Shown here: positions 55,591-63,871 of the stretch, piece by piece | Layout of the letters: each line of letters begins with the position of its first letter | Numbering within the stretch: the stretch's first letter is position 1 | DNA from: Anaerotardibacter muris | Lineage (GTDB): Bacteria; Actinomycetota; Coriobacteriia; Coriobacteriales; Eggerthellaceae | Direction of reading: 5' to 3' | DNA: 64,000 nucleotides | NCBI RefSeq assembly: GCF_943192915.1 | Contig: NZ_CALPCD010000004.1 | Coordinates: forward strand, 62,001 to 126,000 | The notes under the pieces: model-generated | The model's database searches: none | What the model was told of the DNA's origin: nothing | What the model saw: only the letters and a program-made list of their open reading frames with translations | Program-made: the position numbers and the translations under genes

Positions 55591-55629
55591 GTGTAGACAA
55601 AAAGGGCTACGCCCCCAATTTGTCTACAC
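55591..55629. repeat. 39-base inverted repeat of unknown role
   Basis: GTGTAGACAAA (55591-55601) and TTTGTCTACAC (55619-55629) are perfectly complementary, with a smaller GGG..CCC pairing inside. It lies between pheA and its terminator. No related copy was noticed in the window. Confidence 0.7.
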
Positions 55630-55656
55630 TCATGCGGTCGCTCTTCAGTATTATTC

Positions 55657-55685
55657 AGAACCCAGCCTAGGCTGGGTTCTTTTTT
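55657..55685 (+). terminator. Rho-independent terminator of pheA
   Basis: Perfect 24-base palindrome AGAACCCAGC-CTAG-GCTGGGTTCT followed by TTTTT. Confidence 0.95.
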
Positions 55686-55745
55686 AGATGGTGTTCAGAG
55701 TAAGTTCTGCACCCTTACCTGACATCTGCAACACGTGCACCTTGG

Positions 55746-56615
55746 TTACGACCTGAGGGTGTTGGTAGATTCGTCGTGGGTGAAGAAGCCTTCGGTGGTG
55801 AGGGATTTTACTAGGTCCATGAACTGCTTATCTTCAACCGGTGGCCTACCCTTTTGCTTCTCGAAATCGTCTAGGGCGTTTTTGGCTTCCTGCAGCTTGA
55901 TGCCAGGGTTCGCTAGGACGATGCGAACGATTTCGGCGCGCTTTTGACGGTTGGAGCCTTCGAAGGCGGATTGCTTCGTGTAGTGCTTCGAGCGACGCGA
56001 AGGGTTCACGGTGATGGATTTCAGGTAGGCGCCGTAGTCGAGCAAGGCGTAATACCAGCCACGTGGATCGTCTTTGCTGCAAGTCTTCCATACGAGCGGT
56101 TCGAAGGTCTTGTCGCTCACGCCTTCTTCGCCTGGGAACAATTCATGCAGGAACACCGTGCGCACGTTCGTTTCAAGATAGAGCGCAGGCTTTTGAAAGG
56201 CGAATGCCATCACACCGCCCGCAGTTGCTTTGCCGATCCCTGGCAGTGCGAGCAGTTCCTGCTCGCTCGAAGGAAGCGCTCCCCCATATTCCGCAACGCA
56301 CTGTTCGGCAGTGCGTTTCAGCGCAAGAGCACGACGGTTGTACCCGAGCCCTTGCCAATTCTCGAGCACGAGCGAAACATCGGCCGCAGCAAGCACCTTG
56401 AGCGTTGGGAATACTTCAAGGAATCGATTCCAGTGCTTTTCCACGCGCGAGACTTGCGTCTGCTGGAGCATGATCTCCGAAACGAGCACCGCATAGGGAT
56501 CTTCGATATTGCGCCACGGCAGGTCGCGATAACGCTGGCCGCCTTCACGCCACACCTTCTCGATGAATCCATCGAGCTGCGCGTCGGTGAACGTTCTTTC
56601 GTGAGACTTGGCCAT
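55746..56615 (-). CDS. MutY-like HhH-GPD DNA glycosylase lacking Fe-S ligands
   Basis: Protein of 289 aa of the MutY superfamily. The catalytic Glu47 lies in VSEIMLQQTQV and the HhH is LPGIGKATAGG (124-134). Position 148 is Glu (YLETNVRTV) where MutY has the catalytic Asp, and the four Fe-S cysteines are missing (the segment reads DYGAYLKSITVNPSRR). The NUDIX-like C-terminal domain is also lacking. It may remove adenine or act on other mismatches; the exact substrate is uncertain. It is 27 bases after the Rrf2 gene on the same strand. Confidence 0.8.
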   Translation of the reverse strand: MAKSHERTFTDAQLDGFIEKVWREGGQRYRDLPWRNIEDPYAVLVSEIMLQQTQVSRVEKHWNRFLEVFPTLKVLAAADVSLVLENWQGLGYNRRALALKRTAEQCVAEYGGALPSSEQELLALPGIGKATAGGVMAFAFQKPALYLETNVRTVFLHELFPGEEGVSDKTFEPLVWKTCSKDDPRGWYYALLDYGAYLKSITVNPSRRSKHYTKQSAFEGSNRQKRAEIVRIVLANPGIKLQEAKNALDDFEKQKGRPPVEDKQFMDLVKSLTTEGFFTHDESTNTLRS

Positions 56616-56642
56616 AAGATGCTTCGAGGCTGCTGAGGCCTG

Positions 56643-57086
56643 CTAATTCCTTGATGCAAGGATGCGGCTCACTTCCGGATGGTCGGCCCCCATCTCGAAC
56701 AGGTCTGCCAACGTGATGGAAGAGAATAGCTGCGCCACCAGCACATCAGCTGCGATCCAAACAGCATTGAATTCACACCCAGAAGAGCGGTCGCAATAAC
56801 TGCAGTCCACCGAGCAAGGCGACATGCCAATGGGCCCCTGCAGCGCCTCGATCACTTCTTGGAGCGTGACCTTTTCAGGGTCACAATCGAGCGTAAGGCC
56901 ACCACGCACGCCACGGATGGTCTTCAGATACCCCGCTTTCACCAGGTCATGCTGGATGCTGCGCGCAAAGGAATAGGGCACGCCTTCGCGCTCTGCCACA
57001 TCCGCGATGGAGATATAGGAATCCCCGCACTCGTAAGCCGAGCGCAAGATCCTACAAGCATAATCGCAGCGGCGGGTGATATCCAT
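56643..57086 (-). CDS. Rrf2-family regulator with Cys cluster
   Basis: Winged-helix regulator of 147 aa. DNA-binding helices in SFARSIQHDLVKAGYLKTIRG, RGGLTLDC; Cys-rich insertion CSVDCSYCDRSSGCEF (three or four Cys, IscR-like) may hold an Fe-S cluster and sense redox or NO. The ATG overlaps the TGA of the upstream AAA-like gene (TGATG), so they are coupled. Targets unknown; it may regulate its own operon. Confidence 0.86.
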   Translation of the reverse strand: MDITRRCDYACRILRSAYECGDSYISIADVAEREGVPYSFARSIQHDLVKAGYLKTIRGVRGGLTLDCDPEKVTLQEVIEALQGPIGMSPCSVDCSYCDRSSGCEFNAVWIAADVLVAQLFSSITLADLFEMGADHPEVSRILASRN

Positions 57087-58738
57087 CAGTCTTCCTTCAG
57101 CAGATCATCAATGTGATCCATCGAGCGCTGGAAGCGCTGCATGATCTCGGATTCGATGTCCTTGTATTCTTTGGAATCGAGCTCATGGAAGGTGGAGAGG
57201 CGCATATACACATCATCGCTGCGTACTGCGCAGAAGCAATCCTTCGCCACGCTGCGGCGATACGCTTCTTCGACCGATTCAGTGATGACCGTATAGAGCT
57301 CGAAACGCGAAAGACCTTTCGAGAATGGCACCAGCTTCATAACATCCAAGCCGCGCATGGATGGATGCTCACTCTGAGCTGCACGCCAGATCTGGCGACG
57401 TTCTTCATCGTTGGGATATTCAAGTTCGACCACCCGATAAAGACCGAGCATCGGGCCGAACAGAGCATCGAGCGCCTCCAGGTTGGATGCAGAGATGAGC
57501 ACGGTTACCTCAGGGTTCTCGAGCGCGGATTGGATGAATGACAAAGCCTCACGCGCACCGCGTGAAAGCTGCATCTGCAAGAAATCAGGTAAGTCTGCTC
57601 CACCCATATCCATCCAGGGCAGATCCCACAGATCCAAGTCTTCCAAGATGAGCGCAGCAGGTCCGTCTTGGCCTAAGCGGTTCTGTCCATTAGGGGTGAT
57701 GAGCTGATCGGATGAAGCCATCACGCACAGCACCGACTGACCTTGCATGTTGTGATCCATGCGCATGCGAACAGCAGGGATGCCCATCTCGCCTACCGTT
57801 GCGACCATGAAGTAATTCGCATCCTCGCGCGCTTGGCTCGAGAACACCAGCGTACCAAGTTGAGGCATGCGCGAAACACCATGACGGAAGTTGAGCATCT
57901 TCACGAATTCCTTGAATTCAGGATCGCGCATCCTACCCACGCCCAGATGACCCATCTTCTCGATCGCACGCGAGAAGCCGCGGATCGTTGAATAGTCGAA
58001 GGTGGGTTCAGGCTTTTTCTTCTTACGCTGCTTCTTGCGACCGCTCAGATCTATATGGGCGATCTTCGCACCCTTCAAACTGGGCAGAGGAAATGCAGAA
58101 AGCTCGATAGGGTCTTCTTCCCCATCCTTGTTTTCCGAACCCGCTTCTTTCGCTGCAGCGTTTTGAGCTGCTTCTTCTTCGGGCGAACGAGGGCCTTCTT
58201 CTGGTTCGGCTTCTGCAGCTGGTCCGAGCAACGGGTCGAAATCTTGGTCAGCGGGCGCAGAGCCGAAATCGAACATGGAAAACGGAGAGGGCACGCCTTC
58301 CTTTTCGAAGCGATAGAGCAGATCGGGTGAAAGACCCATGAGGTCTTCATTGATGAGCTCGGCCATATCTTCGATAGCCTCGCGCGAGAAGCCGAACTCC
58401 TCCAGGCGATCGAGTGCGATATCTTGCAGTTCGTCAGCCTTGTGAGCCAATTCATCAGGGCTTACATAGGGCTTGAGCTTCTCGAAGATATATTCAGCGA
58501 GCGAATGCTGGCGCGCAGACACGGCCAGATCCCAAGCTTTGCGCATGCCACCGATGGTCTCATCGCTCGGAACGATGTTTTCCAACATGGACTGTTCGAA
58601 AGCAGCCAGATAAAGATGGATGCCCAAAAGCTGGTCGCCCGATTCGACCGCATAAGCGGCTCGCTTCAGATAGTCGCTCGAATCGTTGAAGCTGTTGTCA
58701 TGAGATGGAAGGTTGCCGAAGTTCGTATCTTCGTTCAT
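57086..58738 (-). CDS. AAA+-like protein without a Walker A motif
   Basis: Protein of 550 aa. N-terminal helical region (20-150, TPR-like), an acidic linker (160-215), a basic patch SGRKKQRKKKKPEP (232-245) and a C-terminal region with AAA+ topology. Where the Walker A should be (about 296-312) the sequence is GTLVFSSQAREDANYF with no GKT/S. A Walker-B-like LILEDLDLW (363-371), sensor-1-like TVLISASN (412-419) and lid-like YPNDEERRQIWRAA follow. Probably a non-hydrolysing AAA-derived protein, perhaps a regulator or scaffold. Two small hairpins lie in its leader. First gene of an operon with Rrf2. Confidence 0.68.
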   Translation of the reverse strand: MNEDTNFGNLPSHDNSFNDSSDYLKRAAYAVESGDQLLGIHLYLAAFEQSMLENIVPSDETIGGMRKAWDLAVSARQHSLAEYIFEKLKPYVSPDELAHKADELQDIALDRLEEFGFSREAIEDMAELINEDLMGLSPDLLYRFEKEGVPSPFSMFDFGSAPADQDFDPLLGPAAEAEPEEGPRSPEEEAAQNAAAKEAGSENKDGEEDPIELSAFPLPSLKGAKIAHIDLSGRKKQRKKKKPEPTFDYSTIRGFSRAIEKMGHLGVGRMRDPEFKEFVKMLNFRHGVSRMPQLGTLVFSSQAREDANYFMVATVGEMGIPAVRMRMDHNMQGQSVLCVMASSDQLITPNGQNRLGQDGPAALILEDLDLWDLPWMDMGGADLPDFLQMQLSRGAREALSFIQSALENPEVTVLISASNLEALDALFGPMLGLYRVVELEYPNDEERRQIWRAAQSEHPSMRGLDVMKLVPFSKGLSRFELYTVITESVEEAYRRSVAKDCFCAVRSDDVYMRLSTFHELDSKEYKDIESEIMQRFQRSMDHIDDLLKED

Positions 58739-58739
58739 C

Positions 58740-58974
58740 GTGATTCACTTTCCTAAAGAGCGCACGCGCGCTCGAACGGTTTTGGGTAGGCGCTGATGCG
58801 CCAAGTTTACTCGATAGGACAACAATGCTACTAAATAGGTAACAGTTATTCAATTTTCTCACTGATTACTGAAAGAAACCCCACAACTCTGACGAAGTTT
58901 CTCATTGCAGGTCGGAGCAAACCCATACCGAAAAGCTTTACCTTCTGCCTCGGTCTTCCCCACCGCCTCCTGCG
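58740..58974. other. 235-base region with hairpins upstream of the AAA-like gene
   Basis: Two short stem-loops on either strand, GAGCGC-ACGC-GCGCTC (58758-58773) and GGCGC-TGAT-GCGCC (58789-58802), lie in the likely leader of the AAA-like gene. A possible promoter (minus strand TTGAAT / TAGTAG) lies further upstream with poor spacing. No gene is seen. Confidence 0.4.
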
Positions 58975-59730
58975 CTACTTCCAGTATTGGATATCCCAGC
59001 CTTCTTTTTCGGCATAGCGCTCGAGCGTTGGGCCAGGAGAGACTGCACAAGGATGTTCGGCAGCCGCTAGCAAGGGACGGTCGGAATAATGGTCGCCATA
59101 AGCATAGGCGATCCTCCAGTTACCAGGACCATAGATAGCGTTCGCGTGTTCTTCGACCAAGCGCAGCTTCTCGGCACCTTCGACCGGATTTCCCTCTACT
59201 TCGCAGGTATACTTCCCGTTCTCATCCACCCGCATCTTCGTTGCGCAGTGAAAGCTGAATGGCAGATCTTTGTTCGCACGCACAGCGATCGGATCGAACG
59301 TAGCCGAGACCAACCACACCTCGCGCCCTGCCTCAAGATGTTCCTGCATGGTCTTGAGCGCCATTGGACGAATGCGTTTGGCCACATGTTCGTCATAGAA
59401 GCGATACATCTCTTCGTCGGCTTCGGCCTGATCCGTGCCTTCATAAGAGGCGAACACCAAGCTACGCACCCATGCTTCGTTTTGCGGCAAGTGCATCTTA
59501 TACGCAAGCCCCCACGCTAAGATGCGCGCGAGCACGCTAGGACGAACCTGCCCTTTGCGCAGCAGATACTTCACCAGCATCACCGGCGAATTGCCTTCGA
59601 TGCACGTACCATCGAAGTCGAAGACTGCAAGTTCGCGCGGCTCGTCTGCCGCAGGCGTAGACACGGGCACGGGCGTAGGCGCGCTCGAACGTTCAGACGC
59701 CTCTTCGATATGTTCGCGTTCTTGATCCAT
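58975..59730 (-). CDS. HAD-IB family phosphatase (SerB-like)
   Basis: Phosphatase of 251 aa. Motif I AVFDFDGTCIEGNSP has the nucleophile and acid Asp; motif II Ser/Thr in VWLVSATFDP; motif III/IV in AYAYGDHYSDRPLLAAA. It belongs to the HAD-superfamily subfamily IB hydrolases, some of which act on phosphoserine-like substrates. It begins 41 bases downstream of the ABC exporter half-subunit and may be in the same operon. Substrate unknown. Confidence 0.85.
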   Translation of the reverse strand: MDQEREHIEEASERSSAPTPVPVSTPAADEPRELAVFDFDGTCIEGNSPVMLVKYLLRKGQVRPSVLARILAWGLAYKMHLPQNEAWVRSLVFASYEGTDQAEADEEMYRFYDEHVAKRIRPMALKTMQEHLEAGREVWLVSATFDPIAVRANKDLPFSFHCATKMRVDENGKYTCEVEGNPVEGAEKLRLVEEHANAIYGPGNWRIAYAYGDHYSDRPLLAAAEHPCAVSPGPTLERYAEKEGWDIQYWK

Positions 59731-59771
59731 GAACAGCGCAGTAACTTCCTTGGTCGATCGCTCTGATCGGT

Positions 59772-61649
59772 CTAATCTTCAGGTTCGTCGATGCAATCCG
59801 CGAACTGAGATCTGTGCAATTCAGCATAGAATCCATCGAGTGCGAGCAACTCCTCATGAGTGCCCTTCTCAACAATGTCTCCGTCACGAATAACAAGAAT
59901 TATATCTGCTTGCCTGATGGTGCTCAATCGGTGTGCGATAACGAAGCTCGTGCGACCTTCGAGCGACTCGCGCATGGCCTTTTGCACCAACGATTCGGTA
60001 TGCGTGTCGATGGATGATGTGGCCTCGTCCAGCACGATGATCGAGGGATTGGAGAGCAGAGCGCGCGCGATGGTGAGCAGCTGGCGCTGACCTTGGGAAA
60101 GATTCGATCCGTCCTCTTTCACCTGGGTGTCATAACCGTCAGGCAGACGCTCGATGAAGTGGTCGGCCTGCGCCAATTCGGCTGCCATGCGGATGTACTT
60201 CTCCTTGGGCTTGCCTGTTTCGGCATCGATGATGAAGCCTGAATCCAAATTCGCACCATAGGCGATGTTCTCGCGGATGGTGCCTGAGAAGAGCCATGCG
60301 TCTTGGAGCACCATGCCAAAATTGCTGCGCACGTCAGCACGGGTATCGTGGGCCGTGTTCACCCCATCGATGGAGATGGTGCCACGGTCGATGTCGTAGA
60401 AGCGCATCAGCAGATTCACCAATGTTGTCTTGCCCGCACCCGTAGGACCTACGATGGCAACCATCTGGCCTGGTGCAACATCAAGCGAGAAGTCCTTGAT
60501 AACGGGCTTTTCGGGATCATAACCAAAACCAACATGCTCGAAGGCGACCTTGCCTTCGCACGGTTTCGCGATAGCTGTGATCTGGTCAGGATCGGGCTCG
60601 GTCATCTCTTCGGCATCGAGCAATTCGAACACGCGCTCGGCCGCCGCAAGGGTTGCCTGGATGGTGTTGGCGATGGATGCGATCTGCGTGATGGGCATGG
60701 TGAACTGGCGCATGTACTGCACGAACGCCTGGATCTCGCCCACCGTGGCGATGCCACCTGTTACATACAGGGCCGCGCCGATGATGCACACGAGCACATA
60801 GCCCAGGTTACCGATGAATCCCATCACAGGACGGATGACACCCGCCAAGAATTGCGCCTTCCAAGCCTGATCGAAATAGGCGGTATTGCGTTCGTTGAAT
60901 TCCTCGATCGCATGGTTTTCGCGCGTGAAGGATTTCACTTCGGTATACCCGCTGTACATCTCTTCGATATGCGCATTCAGATTGCCCAGTGCCTTCTGCT
61001 GGCGCTTGAAGTACTTCTGCGAACGCGAGGCAATGCCCACGGTGCACAGCAGAGAGAGCGGTAGCGTGGCGAACGCCACCAACGCCAAGATCCACGAGAT
61101 GGAGAACATGAAGATGACCACAGAGACCAGCGTGACCACTGCAGAGATGATCTGCACGAGCGTCTCCTGCAGCGTCGAGGAAATAAGGTCGACGTCGTTG
61201 GTCACACGTGAGAGGATCTCTCCCTTGGCGCGCTTGTCGTAATACGAAAGCGGCACGCGATCGAGCTTATCACGCATATCGCTACGCAGGCCATAGATCA
61301 CTTCCTGGGTGACCTTCGCCATGATGAATTGGCAGATGAATTGGCAGATCGAATAAGCGACGTAAAGCAAGAGCAGCGTGAGCAGGATACGATTGAATGC
61401 GATGAAGTCCAATCCGCCCGTATGCGCCATCACGCGCTCGAAAGCTTGATACACCTCGGTAGTAGCCTGACCTAACACCAGCGGAGAGACCGTGTTGCAC
61501 AATGTTCCTGTGATGGTGAAGATGACCACCACCACGAGCAACGGGATTGATGGCTTCAATCGCGCGACCAGACGGCGCAGCGTCTTCGATGCGTTCTTCG
61601 GTTTCTCCTTTGGGCCGCCGTGCGGTCCTCGTGGTCCATGAGGTGGCAT
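59772..61649 (-). CDS. ABC exporter half-transporter (canonical nucleotide site)
   Basis: Membrane-ATPase of 625 aa with six N-terminal helices and a C-terminal ATPase domain: Walker A GPTGAGKTTL, signature NLSQGQRQ, Walker B with Glu (VLDEATSSID), and His in IAHRLSTI. A His/Gly/Pro-rich N-terminus MPPHGPRGPHGG precedes the first helix. It starts one base after the other half-transporter and forms a heterodimer with it. The substrate is unknown (multidrug or lipid). Confidence 0.93.
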   Translation of the reverse strand: MPPHGPRGPHGGPKEKPKNASKTLRRLVARLKPSIPLLVVVVIFTITGTLCNTVSPLVLGQATTEVYQAFERVMAHTGGLDFIAFNRILLTLLLLYVAYSICQFICQFIMAKVTQEVIYGLRSDMRDKLDRVPLSYYDKRAKGEILSRVTNDVDLISSTLQETLVQIISAVVTLVSVVIFMFSISWILALVAFATLPLSLLCTVGIASRSQKYFKRQQKALGNLNAHIEEMYSGYTEVKSFTRENHAIEEFNERNTAYFDQAWKAQFLAGVIRPVMGFIGNLGYVLVCIIGAALYVTGGIATVGEIQAFVQYMRQFTMPITQIASIANTIQATLAAAERVFELLDAEEMTEPDPDQITAIAKPCEGKVAFEHVGFGYDPEKPVIKDFSLDVAPGQMVAIVGPTGAGKTTLVNLLMRFYDIDRGTISIDGVNTAHDTRADVRSNFGMVLQDAWLFSGTIRENIAYGANLDSGFIIDAETGKPKEKYIRMAAELAQADHFIERLPDGYDTQVKEDGSNLSQGQRQLLTIARALLSNPSIIVLDEATSSIDTHTESLVQKAMRESLEGRTSFVIAHRLSTIRQADIILVIRDGDIVEKGTHEELLALDGFYAELHRSQFADCIDEPED

Positions 61650-61650
61650 G

Positions 61651-63534
61651 CTATTCACCCCCTTCGCCGGAAGCGGGCGTGGACGGATCGGGGGTTGAGC
61701 TCTCCTTTTCCGCAGAGCTGCCCGATGCGAACGACGAAGGCGCTTCACTGTCCACCTTGGAGGTAGCGGGGTTCGCGGCTGGGTCGCTGCCCGTAAGCTC
61801 CTCTTCGGAAAGCTGAGATAGCGCCAATTCACGATAGGTCGGACATGACATGAACAGCTCATCGTGAGTGCCGCACGCCTCTATGCTCCCCGTTTCGTTG
61901 AGCAAGATGACCTGATCTGCACCAAGCGCAACGCTCACACGCTGCGTGACCATCAGCACGCTCTGGTCATTCAAGTAGCCTTCGATGCCACGGCGTACCT
62001 GGGCGTCGGTCTTGAAGTCGAGTGCGGAAAACGAATCGTCGAAGATATACAGATCAGCCGGGCGCAACAAACCGCGTGCAATAGCCACGCGCTGGCGCTG
62101 ACCTCCTGAAAGGTTCGTACCACCCTGGGCAATCTCGAAGTTAAGCCCGCCTGCATCAGGCGTGATGAATTCCGTTGCCTTAGCTAACGAGAGCACCTGC
62201 CACAGTTCATCATCGGTCGCATCGGGATTACTGAAGCGCAGATTCTCCGCCACCGTACCCGTGAACAAGAACGACTTCTGCGGCGTGTAGGAGATATGCT
62301 GACGCAAAACCTTGAGCGGGATATCCTTGATAGCAGTACCATCGAAGAAGATCTTGCCCGCGGTCACATCGTAAAGGCGCATGATCAAGTTGATCAGGCT
62401 CGATTTGCCTGAACCCGTAGGCCCGATGAAAGCCGTGGTGGTGTTAGGTCTCAGCTCGAACGTAAGATCGTGAAGCACGTCCTTCTTCGATTCAGGGTAG
62501 CGAAAGCTCACCTGGTCCATCTGCAGGATAGGAACCCCGCGGCCGCGCTCCTCCTCTTTCAGTTGAACACTGCCCTCGTCGGTGATGGTCGAAGTCGTGG
62601 CCAGTACCGCATTGATGCGCTCGGTCGCCGCAAGCGTGCGCGGCAGGAGCGCGAAGATCATCGAGGTCATCATGAGCGACATCAAGATGAGCGTGATGTA
62701 TTGCACCAGCGCCATGATCTCGCCCGCAGAAAGCGTACCCGCATCCACCTGTGCGGCGCCAAAATAATAGAGCGCTACGATAGCGGCATCCATGATAAGG
62801 AACAGCAACGGCATGACCGCGCCCATCAGGCGCCCTACCTTGATGTAGGTATCTGCCAGATCGCGATTCACCTTGCCAAAGCGCTTGCGTTCGAAATCTT
62901 CCTTGTTGTAGGCGCGGATGACGCGCACGCCTTGAAGCTCTTCGCGCATCACACGATTGACCGCATCGATGCGGGACTGCAGCGAACGAAGAAGCGGCAT
63001 GCCGATCTTCAGGAATATCGCTACTACGATGATGATGATCGGGATGGCCACGAACACGAGCAAGGCCATCTCCGCATTGGTGACGAACGCCATGACCACC
63101 GCGCCGATGAACATGACGGGGGTCATGACCGCCATGGTCATGAGCATCTGCAGGAAGCGCTCGACCTGCTGCACGTCGTTGGTATTGCGCGTGATGAGCG
63201 TTGAAGCGCCGAACTGCTCGAATTCCGCGAGCGAATAACGCTGGACCTGCGAGAAGATGCCCGCGCGCACATCGCGCCCGAAGCCCATGGCTGCACGCGA
63301 TGCACAGAGCGCCGCGAATACCACGCAAATGACCGAACCAATAGCCCACGCAAGCATTTCCGCGCCACGAACGAGCACGTAGTTCAAGTCTTTGTTGTAG
63401 ATACCGGTATCGACGATGCGCGCCATGATGTCTGGCAGCTGCAATTCAGCGAAGACCTGCAAGAACGTGAACGCGCACGCCCCCAGCACCAGCCACCCAA
63501 ACGGCTTCAAATATCGCCCCAGCATCTTGAACAA
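61651..63534 (-). CDS. ABC exporter half-transporter (degenerate nucleotide site)
   Basis: Membrane-ATPase of 627 aa. Walker A GPTGSGKSSL, signature NLSGGQRQ, but Walker B reads FDDSFSALD, with Asp in place of the catalytic Glu, and the switch-region His is replaced by Gln (VTQRVSVA). It is therefore the non-hydrolysing partner of a LmrCD/TM287-288-type heterodimer. An acidic/Ser tail ends the protein. TTG start at 63534 with GGGAAGAGC upstream; ATG at 63525 is an alternative. Confidence 0.92.
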   Translation of the reverse strand: MFKMLGRYLKPFGWLVLGACAFTFLQVFAELQLPDIMARIVDTGIYNKDLNYVLVRGAEMLAWAIGSVICVVFAALCASRAAMGFGRDVRAGIFSQVQRYSLAEFEQFGASTLITRNTNDVQQVERFLQMLMTMAVMTPVMFIGAVVMAFVTNAEMALLVFVAIPIIIIVVAIFLKIGMPLLRSLQSRIDAVNRVMREELQGVRVIRAYNKEDFERKRFGKVNRDLADTYIKVGRLMGAVMPLLFLIMDAAIVALYYFGAAQVDAGTLSAGEIMALVQYITLILMSLMMTSMIFALLPRTLAATERINAVLATTSTITDEGSVQLKEEERGRGVPILQMDQVSFRYPESKKDVLHDLTFELRPNTTTAFIGPTGSGKSSLINLIMRLYDVTAGKIFFDGTAIKDIPLKVLRQHISYTPQKSFLFTGTVAENLRFSNPDATDDELWQVLSLAKATEFITPDAGGLNFEIAQGGTNLSGGQRQRVAIARGLLRPADLYIFDDSFSALDFKTDAQVRRGIEGYLNDQSVLMVTQRVSVALGADQVILLNETGSIEACGTHDELFMSCPTYRELALSQLSEEELTGSDPAANPATSKVDSEAPSSFASGSSAEKESSTPDPSTPASGEGGE

Positions 63535-63623
63535 GCGAGCTCTTCCCTACCGAACAATCACAGTCCCTCTAGGTTACACCAATACACCTCGCCCACAGAT
63601 GAAAGAAAAGTCCAAATGTGATA

Positions 63624-63638
63624 GAATACAATGTATTC
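63624..63638. promoter_or_regulatory. 15-bp palindromic operator of the RelBE-like locus
   Basis: GAATACA-A-TGTATTC is a perfect palindrome that overlaps a TAGAAT -10 box (63622-63627), just before the antitoxin ribosome-binding site. It is the likely autorepression site. Confidence 0.75.
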
Positions 63639-63655
63639 ACCGAAAGGAGCTTACT

Positions 63656-63871
63656 ATGGCAACTATGACGATGCGCGTTGACGATGCAGACGCAAAGCTC
63701 ATCCGCAAGTTTGCGAAGTTCGAAGGAAAAACAATCTCGGACTTCATTCGCGATGCAGTCTTCAATCAGATTGAAGATGAGCGTGATCTGGCGGCGCTTC
63801 GTGCAGCAATAAAAGAGGATGACGGTAAGCGTTATTCTCAAGCAGAAGTACTTAAGGAGCTTGGTCTTTAA
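63656..63871 (+). CDS. RelB-type/DUF6290 antitoxin
   Basis: Protein of 71 aa. Ribbon-helix-helix segment MTMRVDDADAKLIRKFA and KTISDFIRDAV; the C-terminus covers the toxin. AAAGGAG precedes the ATG chosen. Its stop overlaps the toxin start by one base (TAATG). Confidence 0.88.
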   Translation: MATMTMRVDDADAKLIRKFAKFEGKTISDFIRDAVFNQIEDERDLAALRAAIKEDDGKRYSQAEVLKELGL

